Shown piece by piece: positions 6,933-15,341 of a stretch of 18,640 nucleotides of DNA; the first letter of the stretch is position 1; each line of letters begins with the position of its first letter. This stretch comes from Anaerolineae bacterium (GTDB taxonomy: Bacteria; Chloroflexota; Anaerolineae; Aggregatilineales; Phototrophicaceae): the NCBI GenBank assembly GCA_020848855.1, contig JADLHH010000141.1:1-18640 (forward strand), read 5' to 3'. The notes under the pieces are model-generated. The model searched no databases and was not told the DNA's origin. It saw only the letters and a program-made list of their open reading frames with translations. A program made the translations under genes and the position numbers.

Positions 6933-7946
6933 ATGATACGCGCCGACTATGTTGTGCGAAAACTGGGTTTCGCCGTGATCACGCTGCTGGTCGTGATCGT
7001 CTTCAATTTCTTCCTGTTCCGAATTCTGCCGGGCGATCCTGTCCGGCTTTTGTTTCGTAATCCTCGGCTGACGCGCGATGCCCAGGAACTGATTCGCGTC
7101 CAGTTCGGGCTGGACAAGCCGGTCTGGCTGGACACCGAGAAGTTGAGCGCAGGCGATATAGGCGGTGCGCTCGACAGCCAGTTCACCGCCTATATTCGCA
7201 ACCTCGTGCAGGGCAACCTCGGCATCTCGTTCGCCAACCGCCAGGATGTCGGCGAACTGCTCGCCGTACGGGTGTGGCGTACGGTGATTCTGGTATTCGC
7301 CGGGGAAACGCTGGCGATTGTGATCGGCGCGGGGGTTGGCTTGGTCGCCGCCTGGAAGCGCGGCTCGCCCATCGACGCGGCTTCGCTGATCATCGGGCTG
7401 ATGATGTGGGCGCTGCCGACATTCTTCCTCGGCATTATCCTGCTGATTGTGGCGCGCGGCGTGCTGCCAATGGGCGGCATGGTCACGCCGGGCTATGCCG
7501 ACGAAGGCACAGCCGCCTACTGGCTGGACGTGGGCAGGCATTTGATCCTGCCCACGATCACGCTGGCAGTCGTCAGCGCCAGCGGCTATATGCTGATCAT
7601 GCGCAGCAGCGTGGTTGATGTGCTGTCGGAAGACTACATTCTGACGGCGAAAGCCAAAGGCATGAGCAACCTGCGCATCCTGCGCGACCACGCTCTCAAG
7701 AACGCCATGCTGCCGATGGTCACCATCGTCGCGCTCACGCTCGGCTACACCGTTGGCGGCGCTATCCAGGTCGAGACGGTGTTTTCATGGCCCGGTATCG
7801 GTCGGCTGATCTACGACTCGGTCGCCAAGCAGGATTACCCTGTGCTTCAGGGCGCATTCCTGCTGATTGCCGTCAGCGTGATTCTGGCAAACCTCGTCGC
7901 CGACATTCTCTATTCGGTGCTTGACCCGCGTGTCAAGCTGGCATAG
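6933..7946 (+). CDS. dppB: Peptide/nickel-type ABC transporter permease, DppB-like
   Basis: The 337-residue inner-membrane protein is one channel subunit of the family 5 importer. It has the DppB signature start: one N-terminal helix (about 10-31) ending in FLFRILPGDPV, then a long extracytoplasmic region to about residue 115 and five further helices. The cytoplasmic EAA-type loop is YILTAKAKGMSNLRILRDHA (about 235-254), followed by LKNAMLP. The C-terminal LDPRVKLA ending is typical. The ATG at 6933 lacks an obvious Shine-Dalgarno and sits directly after an inverted repeat. The start agrees with the usual DppB N-terminus, so an error is unlikely. dppC begins 10 bases downstream. Confidence 0.93.
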   Translation: MIRADYVVRKLGFAVITLLVVIVFNFFLFRILPGDPVRLLFRNPRLTRDAQELIRVQFGLDKPVWLDTEKLSAGDIGGALDSQFTAYIRNLVQGNLGISFANRQDVGELLAVRVWRTVILVFAGETLAIVIGAGVGLVAAWKRGSPIDAASLIIGLMMWALPTFFLGIILLIVARGVLPMGGMVTPGYADEGTAAYWLDVGRHLILPTITLAVVSASGYMLIMRSSVVDVLSEDYILTAKAKGMSNLRILRDHALKNAMLPMVTIVALTLGYTVGGAIQVETVFSWPGIGRLIYDSVAKQDYPVLQGAFLLIAVSVILANLVADILYSVLDPRVKLA

Positions 7947-7956
7947 GAAGCGAGAG

Positions 7957-8877
7957 ATGCTGCGCGAGTTCTTTCGCAAAAAAACCGCCATTCTCGGCAC
8001 GGCGATGCTCGCCATCGTGGTGCTGGCAGCCGTCTTCGCCCCGGTCATCGCGCCATACAACCCGTATGAGCGCGTCAATGTGCAGCCAGAAGACATTCTT
8101 GCCCCGCCCAGCGCCGCGCACATCCTCGGCACCGACGACGCCGGCAAGGATGTGTTCAGCCAACTGATCTACGGCGCGCGCGTGTCGCTGCTGGTCGGCT
8201 TTACAGCCTCGTTCATGACCATGATCATCGGCACGACCGTCGGCTTGGTCGCCGGCTATTTCGGTGGCAGGGTCGATAACATCCTGATGCGAATCGTCGA
8301 CTTCCTGCTGGTAATTCCCGATTTGCCGCTGGCGCTGGTAATCATCGCCGTCTGGGGGCGCGGTCTGCCCAAGATCGTCTTCGTGATCGCCATTCTCGGC
8401 TGGACGTACACCGCCCGGCTGGTGCGCTCGCAAACGCTGACTATCAAGGAGCGCCAGTACATCACGCGGGCAAAGGCAGTCGGCGCGAGCAACCCGCGCA
8501 TCATCATCCGACACATCCTGCCGCAGGTCATGCCGCTCATCGTCGCGCAGTCGGTGCTGGACGTATCCGCCTCGATTCTGGCGGAGTCGTCACTCAGCTT
8601 TCTCGGTCTGGGCGATCCGACGCTGGTCAGTTGGGGGAACATGCTCAATTTTGCTTTCGAGCGCGCCATCAGCCGGCAAGCGTGGTGGTTCCTGCTCCCG
8701 CCGGGCTTCGCCATCCTGTGGGTCAGCCTCGCCGTCATTCTGATCGGCACGGTCATCGAGGAAATCGTCAACCCGCGCATCAAGTCGCATCACCTGTTCG
8801 ACCCCCGGCGGATGATCAAGCTGATCCTGCCGATTCCGCCAGAGCCGATACCCGTCCCGGTGAAGGAAGAAGCCTGA
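7957..8877 (+). CDS. dppC: Peptide/nickel-type ABC transporter permease, DppC-like
   Basis: The 306-residue inner-membrane protein pairs with DppB. An in-frame TTG at 7921 would overlap dppB. The ATG at 7957 is preferred because AGGAAG (7945-7950) lies 6 bases upstream and the protein then starts MLREFFRKKTAILG, as DppC proteins normally do. Family hallmarks are APPSAAHILGTDDAGKDVFS (about 49-68) and GARVSLLVG (73-81). The EAA-type loop is YITRAKAVGASNPRIIIRHI (about 168-187), and SSLSFLGLG lies in the C-terminal half. After the last helix comes an unusual proline-rich tail (LPIPPEPIPVPVKEEA). Its TGA overlaps the next ATG by one base (TGATG), indicating coupled translation. Confidence 0.93.
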   Translation: MLREFFRKKTAILGTAMLAIVVLAAVFAPVIAPYNPYERVNVQPEDILAPPSAAHILGTDDAGKDVFSQLIYGARVSLLVGFTASFMTMIIGTTVGLVAGYFGGRVDNILMRIVDFLLVIPDLPLALVIIAVWGRGLPKIVFVIAILGWTYTARLVRSQTLTIKERQYITRAKAVGASNPRIIIRHILPQVMPLIVAQSVLDVSASILAESSLSFLGLGDPTLVSWGNMLNFAFERAISRQAWWFLLPPGFAILWVSLAVILIGTVIEEIVNPRIKSHHLFDPRRMIKLILPIPPEPIPVPVKEEA

Positions 8878-9869
8878 TGTCGATCCTCGAAGTCAGGAAT
8901 CTGTCGATTGACTATCTCTCCGATCGCGGCGAGGCGATGCACGCCGTCGATGACGTGAGCTTCGATGTCCACAAAGGGCGTTCGCTGGCGCTGGTTGGCG
9001 AATCCGGCTGTGGCAAGACGACCACCATGCTGGCGCTGCTGCGGCTGCTGCCCGCCGAAGGGCGCATCATCGGCGGAGAAATCCGGCTCAACGGCATCGA
9101 CCTGCTGCGGCTGGCTGAAGACGAGATGCGCCGCTACCGCTGGAGCCAGATCGCGCTGATCTTTCAGGGAGCGATGAACGCGCTCAACCCGGTGCGCAGG
9201 GTCGGCGACCAGATCGCCGAAGCGATACGGCTGCACAGCCCGGTCGATCAACGCGCGGCGCAGCTCCGCGTCGGCGAACTGATGGAGATGGTCGGCATCC
9301 CACCGGAGCGTGCCAGCCAGTACCCGCACCAGTTCAGCGGCGGGATGCGCCAGCGCGCCATGATCGCGATGGCGCTCGCCTGCAAGCCAGATATTCTGAT
9401 CGCTGACGAGCCGACGACCGCCCTCGATGTGATGATTCAGGCGCAGATTCTCGACCTGCTCCAGCAGCTACAGACGCAGTTGGGGCTGTCGGTCGTACTG
9501 GTGACGCACGATCTCGGCGTGGTCGCCGAACTATGCGACGAAGTGTTGATCATGTACGGCGGCAAAGTCGCCGAATATGGCGACGTGGACACGATTTTCA
9601 ACCACCCGAAACACCCGTACACTCAGCGGCTGCTTGAAGCCTTCCCCGACGTGAACGCGCCGACCGATACGCTGGCGTCGATCCCCGGTCACCCGCCGCC
9701 GTTGAGCGCGCTGCCGCCCGGCTGCCGCTTCGAGCCGCGCTGCCATCTCGCTGGCGATCTGTGCGCGTCGGTCGTGCCGGTGGTTCGCGCCATCAGACCG
9801 GGGCATCTGGTCGCCTGCCACTATGCCGAAACCGCTGAGGTCGAAATCACGCCAGAGGCGAACCCATGA
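8877..9869 (+). CDS. dppD: Peptide/nickel-type ABC transporter ATPase, DppD-like
   Basis: The 330-residue cytoplasmic ATPase powers import with DppF. The reading frame is open well upstream, but the start at 8877 is supported by AAGGAAGA (8863-8870), the one-base overlap with dppC and the normal [14 protein letters not shown]-terminus. Motifs in order are Walker [10 protein letters not shown] (41-49), Q-loop Q97, ABC signature FSGGMRQR (153-160), Walker [13 protein letters not shown] (about 173-184, catalytic E178) and switch H211. The C-terminal oligopeptide-transporter extension has [10 protein letters not shown], then DLC and VACH. These four cysteines match those that bind an iron-sulfur cluster in some OppD proteins. 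Its stop overlaps the dppF start in ATGA. Confidence 0.94.
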   Translation: MSILEVRNLSIDYLSDRGEAMHAVDDVSFDVHKGRSLALVGESGCGKTTTMLALLRLLPAEGRIIGGEIRLNGIDLLRLAEDEMRRYRWSQIALIFQGAMNALNPVRRVGDQIAEAIRLHSPVDQRAAQLRVGELMEMVGIPPERASQYPHQFSGGMRQRAMIAMALACKPDILIADEPTTALDVMIQAQILDLLQQLQTQLGLSVVLVTHDLGVVAELCDEVLIMYGGKVAEYGDVDTIFNHPKHPYTQRLLEAFPDVNAPTDTLASIPGHPPPLSALPPGCRFEPRCHLAGDLCASVVPVVRAIRPGHLVACHYAETAEVEITPEANP

Positions 9870-10879
9870 CCGCCGAGTCGATCCTCACGGTGAACGCCGT
9901 CCGCAAGCTGTACCCGGTCTCGCGCGGCTTGTTTGGGGCGCTGCGCCGCCACCCGAAACGCCACGTCCATGCGCTCGACGGCGTGTCATTCGAGCTGCAT
10001 CGCGGTGAGATTCTGGGGCTGGTGGGTGAATCCGGCTCCGGCAAGACAACCGTCGCCATGAGCGTGCTGGGGCTGATCGACCCAACCGAAGGGGAAATTC
10101 GCTTCGACGGCGGCAGCGTCCCCCGGATGGCGCGCGGGCGCGACCGTCTCGCTCTGCGCCGTCAGATACAGATCGTGTTCCAGGACCCGTACGAAGCGCT
10201 GAACCCACGCCAGACCGTCTTTCAGATCGTCGCCGAGCCGCTGGAAATTCACGGTATCGCCACGTCCCATGCCGACAAGGTCGAACGGGTCGCGGCGGCG
10301 CTGGCGGAAGTCGGTCTGAAACCACCGGAAAGCTTTTTCGAGCGCCACCCGGACGATCTCTCTGGCGGGCAGCGCCAGCGCGTCGGCATCGCGGGCGCGC
10401 TCATCCTCAAGCCCAAGCTGCTGGTCGCCGACGAGCCGGTGTCGATGCTCGACGTGTCGGTGCGCGCCGAAATCCTCAACCTGCTGCGCGCCCTACGCGA
10501 CAAGCATGGTATCACCATCCTGTACATCACCCACGATCTGGCAACCGCCGGTTTCTTCACCGACCGCATCGCCGTCATGTATCTGGGTCGGATCGTCGAA
10601 ATCGGTCCCACCGTCGAAGTGCTGACGAACCCACAGCATCCATACACTCGCGCGCTGCTCTCGGTCGTGCCCGTGCCCAACCCACGCCGCCGCCGTAAGC
10701 GCGTCATTTTGCAGGGCGAAATCTCCAATCCGATTGATTTGCCGCGCGGCTGCCGGTTCCACCCCCGCTGCCCGGACGCAATCGACCGCTGCCGGGAGAT
10801 CGACCCGGCGCTGTACGAAGTCGGGGCGAACCACTGCGCCGCCTGCATCCGCGTACCTGGAGCCATCGATGCCCCCTGA
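9866..10879 (+). CDS. dppF: Peptide/nickel-type ABC transporter ATPase, DppF-like
   Basis: The 337-residue cytoplasmic ATPase forms a heterodimer with DppD. Motifs in order are Walker [10 protein letters not shown] (54-62), Q-loop Q106 in [15 protein letters not shown] signature LSGGQRQR (165-172), Walker [13 protein letters not shown] (about 185-196, catalytic E190) and switch H223. The N-terminal insertion [20 protein letters not shown] (about 21-40) is typical of DppF/OppF rather than DppD. The C-terminal extension has GCRFHPRC, then DRC and NHCAAC, a cysteine set like that in DppD. It overlaps dppD by 4 bases and the peptidase gene by 11 bases. All catalytic motifs are intact. Confidence 0.94.
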   Translation: MTAESILTVNAVRKLYPVSRGLFGALRRHPKRHVHALDGVSFELHRGEILGLVGESGSGKTTVAMSVLGLIDPTEGEIRFDGGSVPRMARGRDRLALRRQIQIVFQDPYEALNPRQTVFQIVAEPLEIHGIATSHADKVERVAAALAEVGLKPPESFFERHPDDLSGGQRQRVGIAGALILKPKLLVADEPVSMLDVSVRAEILNLLRALRDKHGITILYITHDLATAGFFTDRIAVMYLGRIVEIGPTVEVLTNPQHPYTRALLSVVPVPNPRRRRKRVILQGEISNPIDLPRGCRFHPRCPDAIDRCREIDPALYEVGANHCAACIRVPGAIDAP

Positions 10880-12692
10880 TTTTCTGGATACTCTGCTCGA
10901 CCTGCCGCGCGTCCTCGAAGCACAGGTTTCGCCCGATGGCAGATGGGTCGCCTGGGCGTGGCTGGGTGTCGCCGAAACGGTCGATGTGTACGCCGCGCCA
11001 ACCGACGGCTCGCAGCCGCCGATCCAACTGACCGCCAGCCCGCACAATGCCCTGGTCGCCTCGTGGACGCCGGACAGCCGCGCCGTCCTCGTCGTTCAGG
11101 ATAAGAACGGCGATGAGCGCTATCGCCTGTTCCGCGTCGATCTCGCGCAGCCGGGCGTGATGCATCCCCTGACCGAAGCCAACCCGAACTACTTCATGCG
11201 CGGCGGCGAGCTTCACCCGAATGGTCGCTGGCTGATATACGGCGCCAACGTGGACGAGTGGGGAGAAGAGATCGGCGTGACGTGGATGTACCGCCACGAC
11301 CTGCTCACCAGCGAGCGACTGCCGCTGGCGCGCCCACAGCGCACTGGCTTCATGCGCGTGCGGCTCAGCCCCACCGGGCAGCATGTCTTGTATTACCGAC
11401 GTGAGCGCGGGCTGAGCGGACTTCAGGTGTGGCTGGCGGATATCGACGGCGCGCACGACCGCGAGATCGTCAACGTCGGCGACGATCACAAAGCCTTCGC
11501 TTCGTGGTTCCCCGATGGGGTGCGTATTCTGGTGATCGCCGAGACCGACACGCATTCTCGCGTCGGCATTTATTCGCTGGAGGATGGCGCGCTGTGCTGG
11601 CTGATCGATGATCCCGCACGCAATATCGAAGAAGCCTACGCCCCGTTCGGCGCCAACCAGATCGTGATTGTCGAAGTCGATCACACCCGCACGCGCTGTT
11701 CGCTGCTCGACCCGACGACCAGCGCCGAAACCCCCATGCCCGACATACACGGAAATTTCCTGCCGCTCGCCCCAACCCCCGATGGCGCATGGGTCGGCTG
11801 GTATTATCACTCACAGCAGCCGACCGACCTCGTTCGCTTCACGCCGGGCGACCCGCCGGATAAGTTCGTCAGCCTGACGCGCGTCTGGGAGCGAACGCCG
11901 CTAACTCCGGCGGATTTCGTCCCGGCGGAGGATTACCGCTGGCATTCAGTGGATGGTCTGGAGATTCAGGGCTGGCTGTGGCGGGCGCACGGCGAGCCAC
12001 ACGGCACGGTGATCTTCATACACGGCGGTCCTACGGCGCACGTTGGCGACCGAGTCATCGCGCAGGCGCAATATCTCGCCTCGCAGGGTTTTCATGTGCT
12101 TGCCCCGAATTATCGCGGCAGCACCGGATTCAGCCGCGCTTATCAGGACGCCATCAAGTGCGACGGCTGGGGCGGGCGCGAACAGGACGACATCCGTACC
12201 GGCATCGAAGCGCTGATCGCCAACGGCATCGCGCAGCCGGGCAAAGTCGGCATCACCGGCACATCCTACGGCGGCTATTCGTCGTGGCACGCGATCACGC
12301 ACTTCCCGCCCGAACTGACCGCCGCGTCCGCGCCGATTTGCGGTATGACCGACCTGTTGGTCGATTACGAGACGACCCGCCCCGACCTGCGCCCGTACAG
12401 CGAGGAAATGCTCGGTGGCAGCCCGGAACAGGTTCCCGAACGCTACTACGAGCGATCCCCCATCCACTTCGTCGCGAATATCAAAGGTCGCCTGCTGATC
12501 GTGCAGGGACTGCAAGACCCGAACGTGACGCCGGAAAACGTCCGCATCGTGCGGGCAGCCCTCAATGCAGCGGGTGTCGAGCATGAACTGCTCGCCTTCG
12601 ACGACGAAGGACACGGCATTTCGCGCAAGCCGAATCAGAAAATCCTGTTCCAACAGCTAGCGGCGTTCTTCGGAGAAGCATTCGAAGGCTGA
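10869..12692 (+). CDS. S9-family serine peptidase (prolyl oligopeptidase/acylaminoacyl peptidase type)
   Basis: The 607-residue protein without signal peptide is predicted to cleave short peptides in the cytoplasm. Residues about 10-340 show repeated SPDG-, TPDS- and HPNG-type blade motifs of a beta-propeller. Residues about 355-607 are an alpha/beta hydrolase. The catalytic triad is seen as S466 in GTSYGG (464-469), D550 in QGLQDPNV and H582 in DDEGHG. HGGP (385-388) would form part of the oxyanion site. The frame is open further upstream inside dppF, but ATG 10869 has TGGAG (10858-10862) 6 bases before it and gives the normal N-terminus. The 11-base overlap with dppF ties it to the transporter and suggests imported peptides are its substrates. 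The exact S9 subfamily (S9A to S9C) is uncertain; the C-type layout fits best. Confidence 0.9.
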   Translation: MPPDFLDTLLDLPRVLEAQVSPDGRWVAWAWLGVAETVDVYAAPTDGSQPPIQLTASPHNALVASWTPDSRAVLVVQDKNGDERYRLFRVDLAQPGVMHPLTEANPNYFMRGGELHPNGRWLIYGANVDEWGEEIGVTWMYRHDLLTSERLPLARPQRTGFMRVRLSPTGQHVLYYRRERGLSGLQVWLADIDGAHDREIVNVGDDHKAFASWFPDGVRILVIAETDTHSRVGIYSLEDGALCWLIDDPARNIEEAYAPFGANQIVIVEVDHTRTRCSLLDPTTSAETPMPDIHGNFLPLAPTPDGAWVGWYYHSQQPTDLVRFTPGDPPDKFVSLTRVWERTPLTPADFVPAEDYRWHSVDGLEIQGWLWRAHGEPHGTVIFIHGGPTAHVGDRVIAQAQYLASQGFHVLAPNYRGSTGFSRAYQDAIKCDGWGGREQDDIRTGIEALIANGIAQPGKVGITGTSYGGYSSWHAITHFPPELTAASAPICGMTDLLVDYETTRPDLRPYSEEMLGGSPEQVPERYYERSPIHFVANIKGRLLIVQGLQDPNVTPENVRIVRAALNAAGVEHELLAFDDEGHGISRKPNQKILFQQLAAFFGEAFEG

Positions 12693-12756
12693 GCTTTCTC
12701 CCACCCCGACAGGACGAATGGCACATCCCAATCTGCCCGTCCCAGAATAGCCTTGA

Positions 12757-12798
12757 GATAGCCGTCGCCCGCAGCGACGCTGCTTTGATTTCGCTATC
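12757..12798 (+). promoter_or_regulatory. Stem-loop in the leader of the methyltransferase gene
   Basis: GATAGC (12757-12762) pairs with GCTATC (12793-12798), and directly inside it CGTCGC (12763-12768) pairs with GCGACG (12774-12779) around a 5-base loop. Together they give 12 base pairs with a 13-base bulge on the 3' side. The structure ends 9 bases before the Shine-Dalgarno AGGAG (12808-12812). It may be a translational control element. Alternatively the inner hairpin could be a poor terminator of the peptide operon. It is far too small for a cobalamin riboswitch. The rest of the 128-base gap shows no convincing promoter. Confidence 0.35.
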
Positions 12799-12820
12799 TG
12801 TCTCAGCAGGAGCAATCTGA

Positions 12821-14212
12821 ATGCGCGCGTTCACCCACCTGGCAATCACCCGGTCGGACGACCTGATCTACGGACGCTGCCCTTATCCCATTCGGTTGAA
12901 AAGCGGTCTCGAAATTGGCGGCGGCATGGTCTACCCGGAGATCAACTTCACCCTTCCGCCAATGATCGTCAATGCCGTTACGATGCCGGATGTGCGCGAG
13001 CAATACCAAAGCATCATCGATGCCGTATGCGGGCGGGCGGTAGAACTGCACGCACCGGGCTTGGTCGTCGAGTTCGAGATGCTGCCGGATATGACGCTCG
13101 TGCCCGAATGGGGCGTCGAAGTCGTCACGATTCTGCGCGAAACGCTGGATCGCTACGCCGCCAAAGGGCTGAAAAGCGGCCTCCGGGTGACGCCGAACGA
13201 CATCCGCGAGTTCGACCGCCCGCCGCAAATGCGCGAAGGCAAATACTGGGATGAGATGCTGGCGTCGTTCGAGGGGAGCGTCCGCGCCGGCGCAGACATG
13301 CTCGCCATCGAATCGACCGGCGGCAAGGAAATCCACGACAGCGCCATCCTCAATGCCGACATGCCCCAGATCGCACTGGCGCTGGGCGTCCTCGCCCCAC
13401 GTGACATGGCATATCTCTGGGATCACATCGTCGAGATCGCCGAGCGTTACGGCGCGGTTCCGTCGGGCGATTCCGCCTGCGGTTTCGCCAACACCGCAAT
13501 GGTGTTGGCAGAGACGCGCCACATTCCGCGCGTGCTGGCGGCGCTCATCCGCGTGATGACCGTGCCGCGCAGCCTCGTCGCCTTCGAGCGCGGCGCGGTC
13601 GGTCCGAGCAAAGACTGCGCCTACGAGGGACCGTACATCAAGGCAATCACCGGCTGCCCGATCGCGCTCGAAGGCGCGGAAGCCGCGTGCGCGCACCTGT
13701 CGCCGATCGGCAACATCGCCAAAGCCACCGCCGACCTGTGGAGCAACGAATCCGTGCAGAACGTCCGTTTGCTGGGCGCTACCGCGCCGGTCGTGTCAGT
13801 CGAACAGCTTGTCTACGCAACCCGGTTGATGAATACGGCGGCGCAGCACGGCACGGACGGCGCGCTCATGCTGCGCGACTGGTTTGTCCAGTCTGACGCC
13901 AGCCTCGACCCGCAGGCGTTCGTTCTGCGCCCCGATGTGGTCATGAAGCTGGCGCAGGAAATCATCGCCGAGAAGACGCCCTATCAGCGCACGCGGCGCG
14001 CCGGGATCGCCACGATGGCAGCGCTACGGCAAGCACAGGCATCGGGCGAGCTTGAACTCAGCCGTGCCGAACAGCGCTGGCTGGATCGGCTGTCGGCGGC
14101 GCTGGACGAACTCCCGGAATCCGAAGATGAGTTGATCGCGCAGGTCGTCCCGACGCTCGACCACAGCAAGATTCGGCTGGATCAATATCTGCTGGAAGCG
14201 TCCGGCGTGTAA
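12821..14212 (+). CDS. mtaB: MtaB-family methanol:corrinoid protein methyltransferase
   Basis: The 463-residue cytoplasmic protein matches archaeal MtaB in length and along its whole sequence. In characterised MtaB, zinc activates methanol and the methyl group moves to Co(I) of the corrinoid protein MtaC. The three zinc ligands of Methanosarcina barkeri MtaB (E164, C220, C269) are all present here: E164 in IESTGGKE, C220 in GDSACGFANTAM and C266 in GPSKDCAYE. Other shared blocks are PRSLVAFERGAVGP, IKAITGCP and DLWSNESVQ. The N-terminus GLEIGGGMVYPEINF also fits. AGGAG (12808-12812) lies 8 bases before ATG. No MtaC, MtaA or reactivase gene is in the window, so the partner is unknown, and the donor could be methanol or another small methyl compound. 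It starts 128 bases after the peptidase gene. Confidence 0.88.
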   Translation: MRAFTHLAITRSDDLIYGRCPYPIRLKSGLEIGGGMVYPEINFTLPPMIVNAVTMPDVREQYQSIIDAVCGRAVELHAPGLVVEFEMLPDMTLVPEWGVEVVTILRETLDRYAAKGLKSGLRVTPNDIREFDRPPQMREGKYWDEMLASFEGSVRAGADMLAIESTGGKEIHDSAILNADMPQIALALGVLAPRDMAYLWDHIVEIAERYGAVPSGDSACGFANTAMVLAETRHIPRVLAALIRVMTVPRSLVAFERGAVGPSKDCAYEGPYIKAITGCPIALEGAEAACAHLSPIGNIAKATADLWSNESVQNVRLLGATAPVVSVEQLVYATRLMNTAAQHGTDGALMLRDWFVQSDASLDPQAFVLRPDVVMKLAQEIIAEKTPYQRTRRAGIATMAALRQAQASGELELSRAEQRWLDRLSAALDELPESEDELIAQVVPTLDHSKIRLDQYLLEASGV

Positions 14213-14224
14213 CGCGGGTTCCGC

Positions 14225-15337
14225 TCAGGTTTGCTCCGAGTGCGCCTTCTGATGAAGCGGTGCGGCTGGCTCGCGCCGCGATACCCGCATTCGCCAGCGC
14301 CGCCACGTCCCGACGACGCCCAGCGGGAACACAATCACGACCAGGATGAACACAACGCCCAGCAGCAGCGACCAGATTCCGGCGATGTCGACCGTGATCC
14401 CGCCGATGACCAGCGTGCTGTCCCGGAAGAACACGTCGAGCAGATGCAGCCCCGCCGAGCCGATGATCGGTCCGCCGAACGTGCCGACGCCGCCGATGAT
14501 CGTCATCAGCAGCGGGTCAACCGTGTAGCTGACGCCGAGCAGTTCCGGTCCTACCTTCTTGTTCAGCAGCACCTGAAGCATCCCGGCGAGCGCTGCCAGC
14601 ATTCCGGCGACGATCAGCGACAGCAGCTTGTAGCGCAGTGTGTCGTAGCCGATAGCCAGCGCGCGGTCTTCGTTCTCGCGGATCGCCTGGAACACCGCCC
14701 CGGTCGGGGAATTGACCAGCCGGCGGATGAACAGGAATGTACCGGCGAAGAACGCCAGCGCGATGTAGTAGAACGTCAGCCGGTTCTGCGACGGGTCGAG
14801 CCACACCGGCAGGTTGCTGACGGCGAAACCGTCTTCCGCCTTGGTCAGCGACAGCCGACCGAAGAAGATGAAGAACATCTCGGCGACAGCAAGCGTGAAA
14901 ATGGCGAAGTAAACACCGCGCAGCCGCAGCGACACCAACCCGATCAGCACGCCGACGATACAGGCGACCAGCAACCCGGCGACCACGCCGACCAGCAGCC
15001 CTATACCCGGATCGAGTCCGGTGTATTCGAGCGCCAGCCCCAGCACGTAGCTGCCCATGCCGAAAAACAGCGCGTGCCCGAACGAGACGATCCCGGTGAA
15101 CCCGAACAGCAGGTTGTAGCTCATCGCCAGGATGCCGAGGATGTACGCCTCAATCAGCACCGCCTGCCAGCGCACCGATTCGCCGCGCATGACCATGCGG
15201 TCGCCGCGCGCCACACCGACCGGGCTGGAGTCGGTCAGCCAGCCGACCAGAAATGGGAACGCGATTAGGAAGATTGTCAGCACGATCAGGAGTTTGTCGC
15301 GGTTGAGACGCTGCAGCCAGCTTGAACGACCGTTCAT
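14225..15337 (-). CDS. livM: Branched-chain amino acid-type ABC permease, LivM-like
   Basis: The 370-residue inner-membrane protein is a channel subunit of a HAAT-type importer. The ATG at 15337 is chosen over an upstream in-frame GTG (15367) inside livH because GAGG lies 8 bases before it and it leaves only 4 bases after the livH stop. LivM hallmarks are LGILAMSYNLLFGFTGIVSF (about 67-86) followed by GHALFFGMGSY, LRGVYFAIFTLAVAEM (about 139-154), the coupling loop AIRENEDRALAIGYDTLRYK (about 218-237) and GGVGTFGGPIIGS. The first helix is followed by a roughly 25-residue loop. It is last in the operon and converges on mtaB, with 12 bases between the stops. Confidence 0.93.
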   Translation of the reverse strand: MNGRSSWLQRLNRDKLLIVLTIFLIAFPFLVGWLTDSSPVGVARGDRMVMRGESVRWQAVLIEAYILGILAMSYNLLFGFTGIVSFGHALFFGMGSYVLGLALEYTGLDPGIGLLVGVVAGLLVACIVGVLIGLVSLRLRGVYFAIFTLAVAEMFFIFFGRLSLTKAEDGFAVSNLPVWLDPSQNRLTFYYIALAFFAGTFLFIRRLVNSPTGAVFQAIRENEDRALAIGYDTLRYKLLSLIVAGMLAALAGMLQVLLNKKVGPELLGVSYTVDPLLMTIIGGVGTFGGPIIGSAGLHLLDVFFRDSTLVIGGITVDIAGIWSLLLGVVFILVVIVFPLGVVGTWRRWRMRVSRREPAAPLHQKAHSEQT

Positions 15338-15341
15338 CGGA

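Noticed and set aside
7921..7956. TTG start for dppC that would overlap dppB
   Set aside because: ATG 7957 has a good Shine-Dalgarno and matches the usual DppC N-terminus; the extra residues look unlike the family.
8631..8876. Upstream extension of the dppD frame inside dppC
   Set aside because: The extension is Pro/Arg/His-rich out-of-frame translation of dppC; the start at 8877 has a ribosome binding site and the normal ATPase N-terminus.
10734..10868. Upstream extension of the S9 peptidase frame inside dppF
   Set aside because: It is out-of-frame dppF sequence; ATG 10869 has TGGAG upstream and fits the family start.
12757..12798. Cobalamin riboswitch upstream of mtaB, expected for a corrinoid-dependent enzyme
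   Set aside because: The whole gap is 128 bases, and no B12-box-like core was recognised; only a simple bulged stem is visible.
14214..14224. GCGG-GTT-CCGC as a bidirectional terminator between mtaB and livM
   Set aside because: A 4-bp stem with no U-tract on either strand is too weak to call.
14231..15268. + strand open frame of 345 codons over livM
   Set aside because: Antisense of a clear LivM permease; the product is almost entirely charged and Gln-rich and lacks any fold signature. The similar frame at 15132-16334 over livM/livH is rejected for the same reason.
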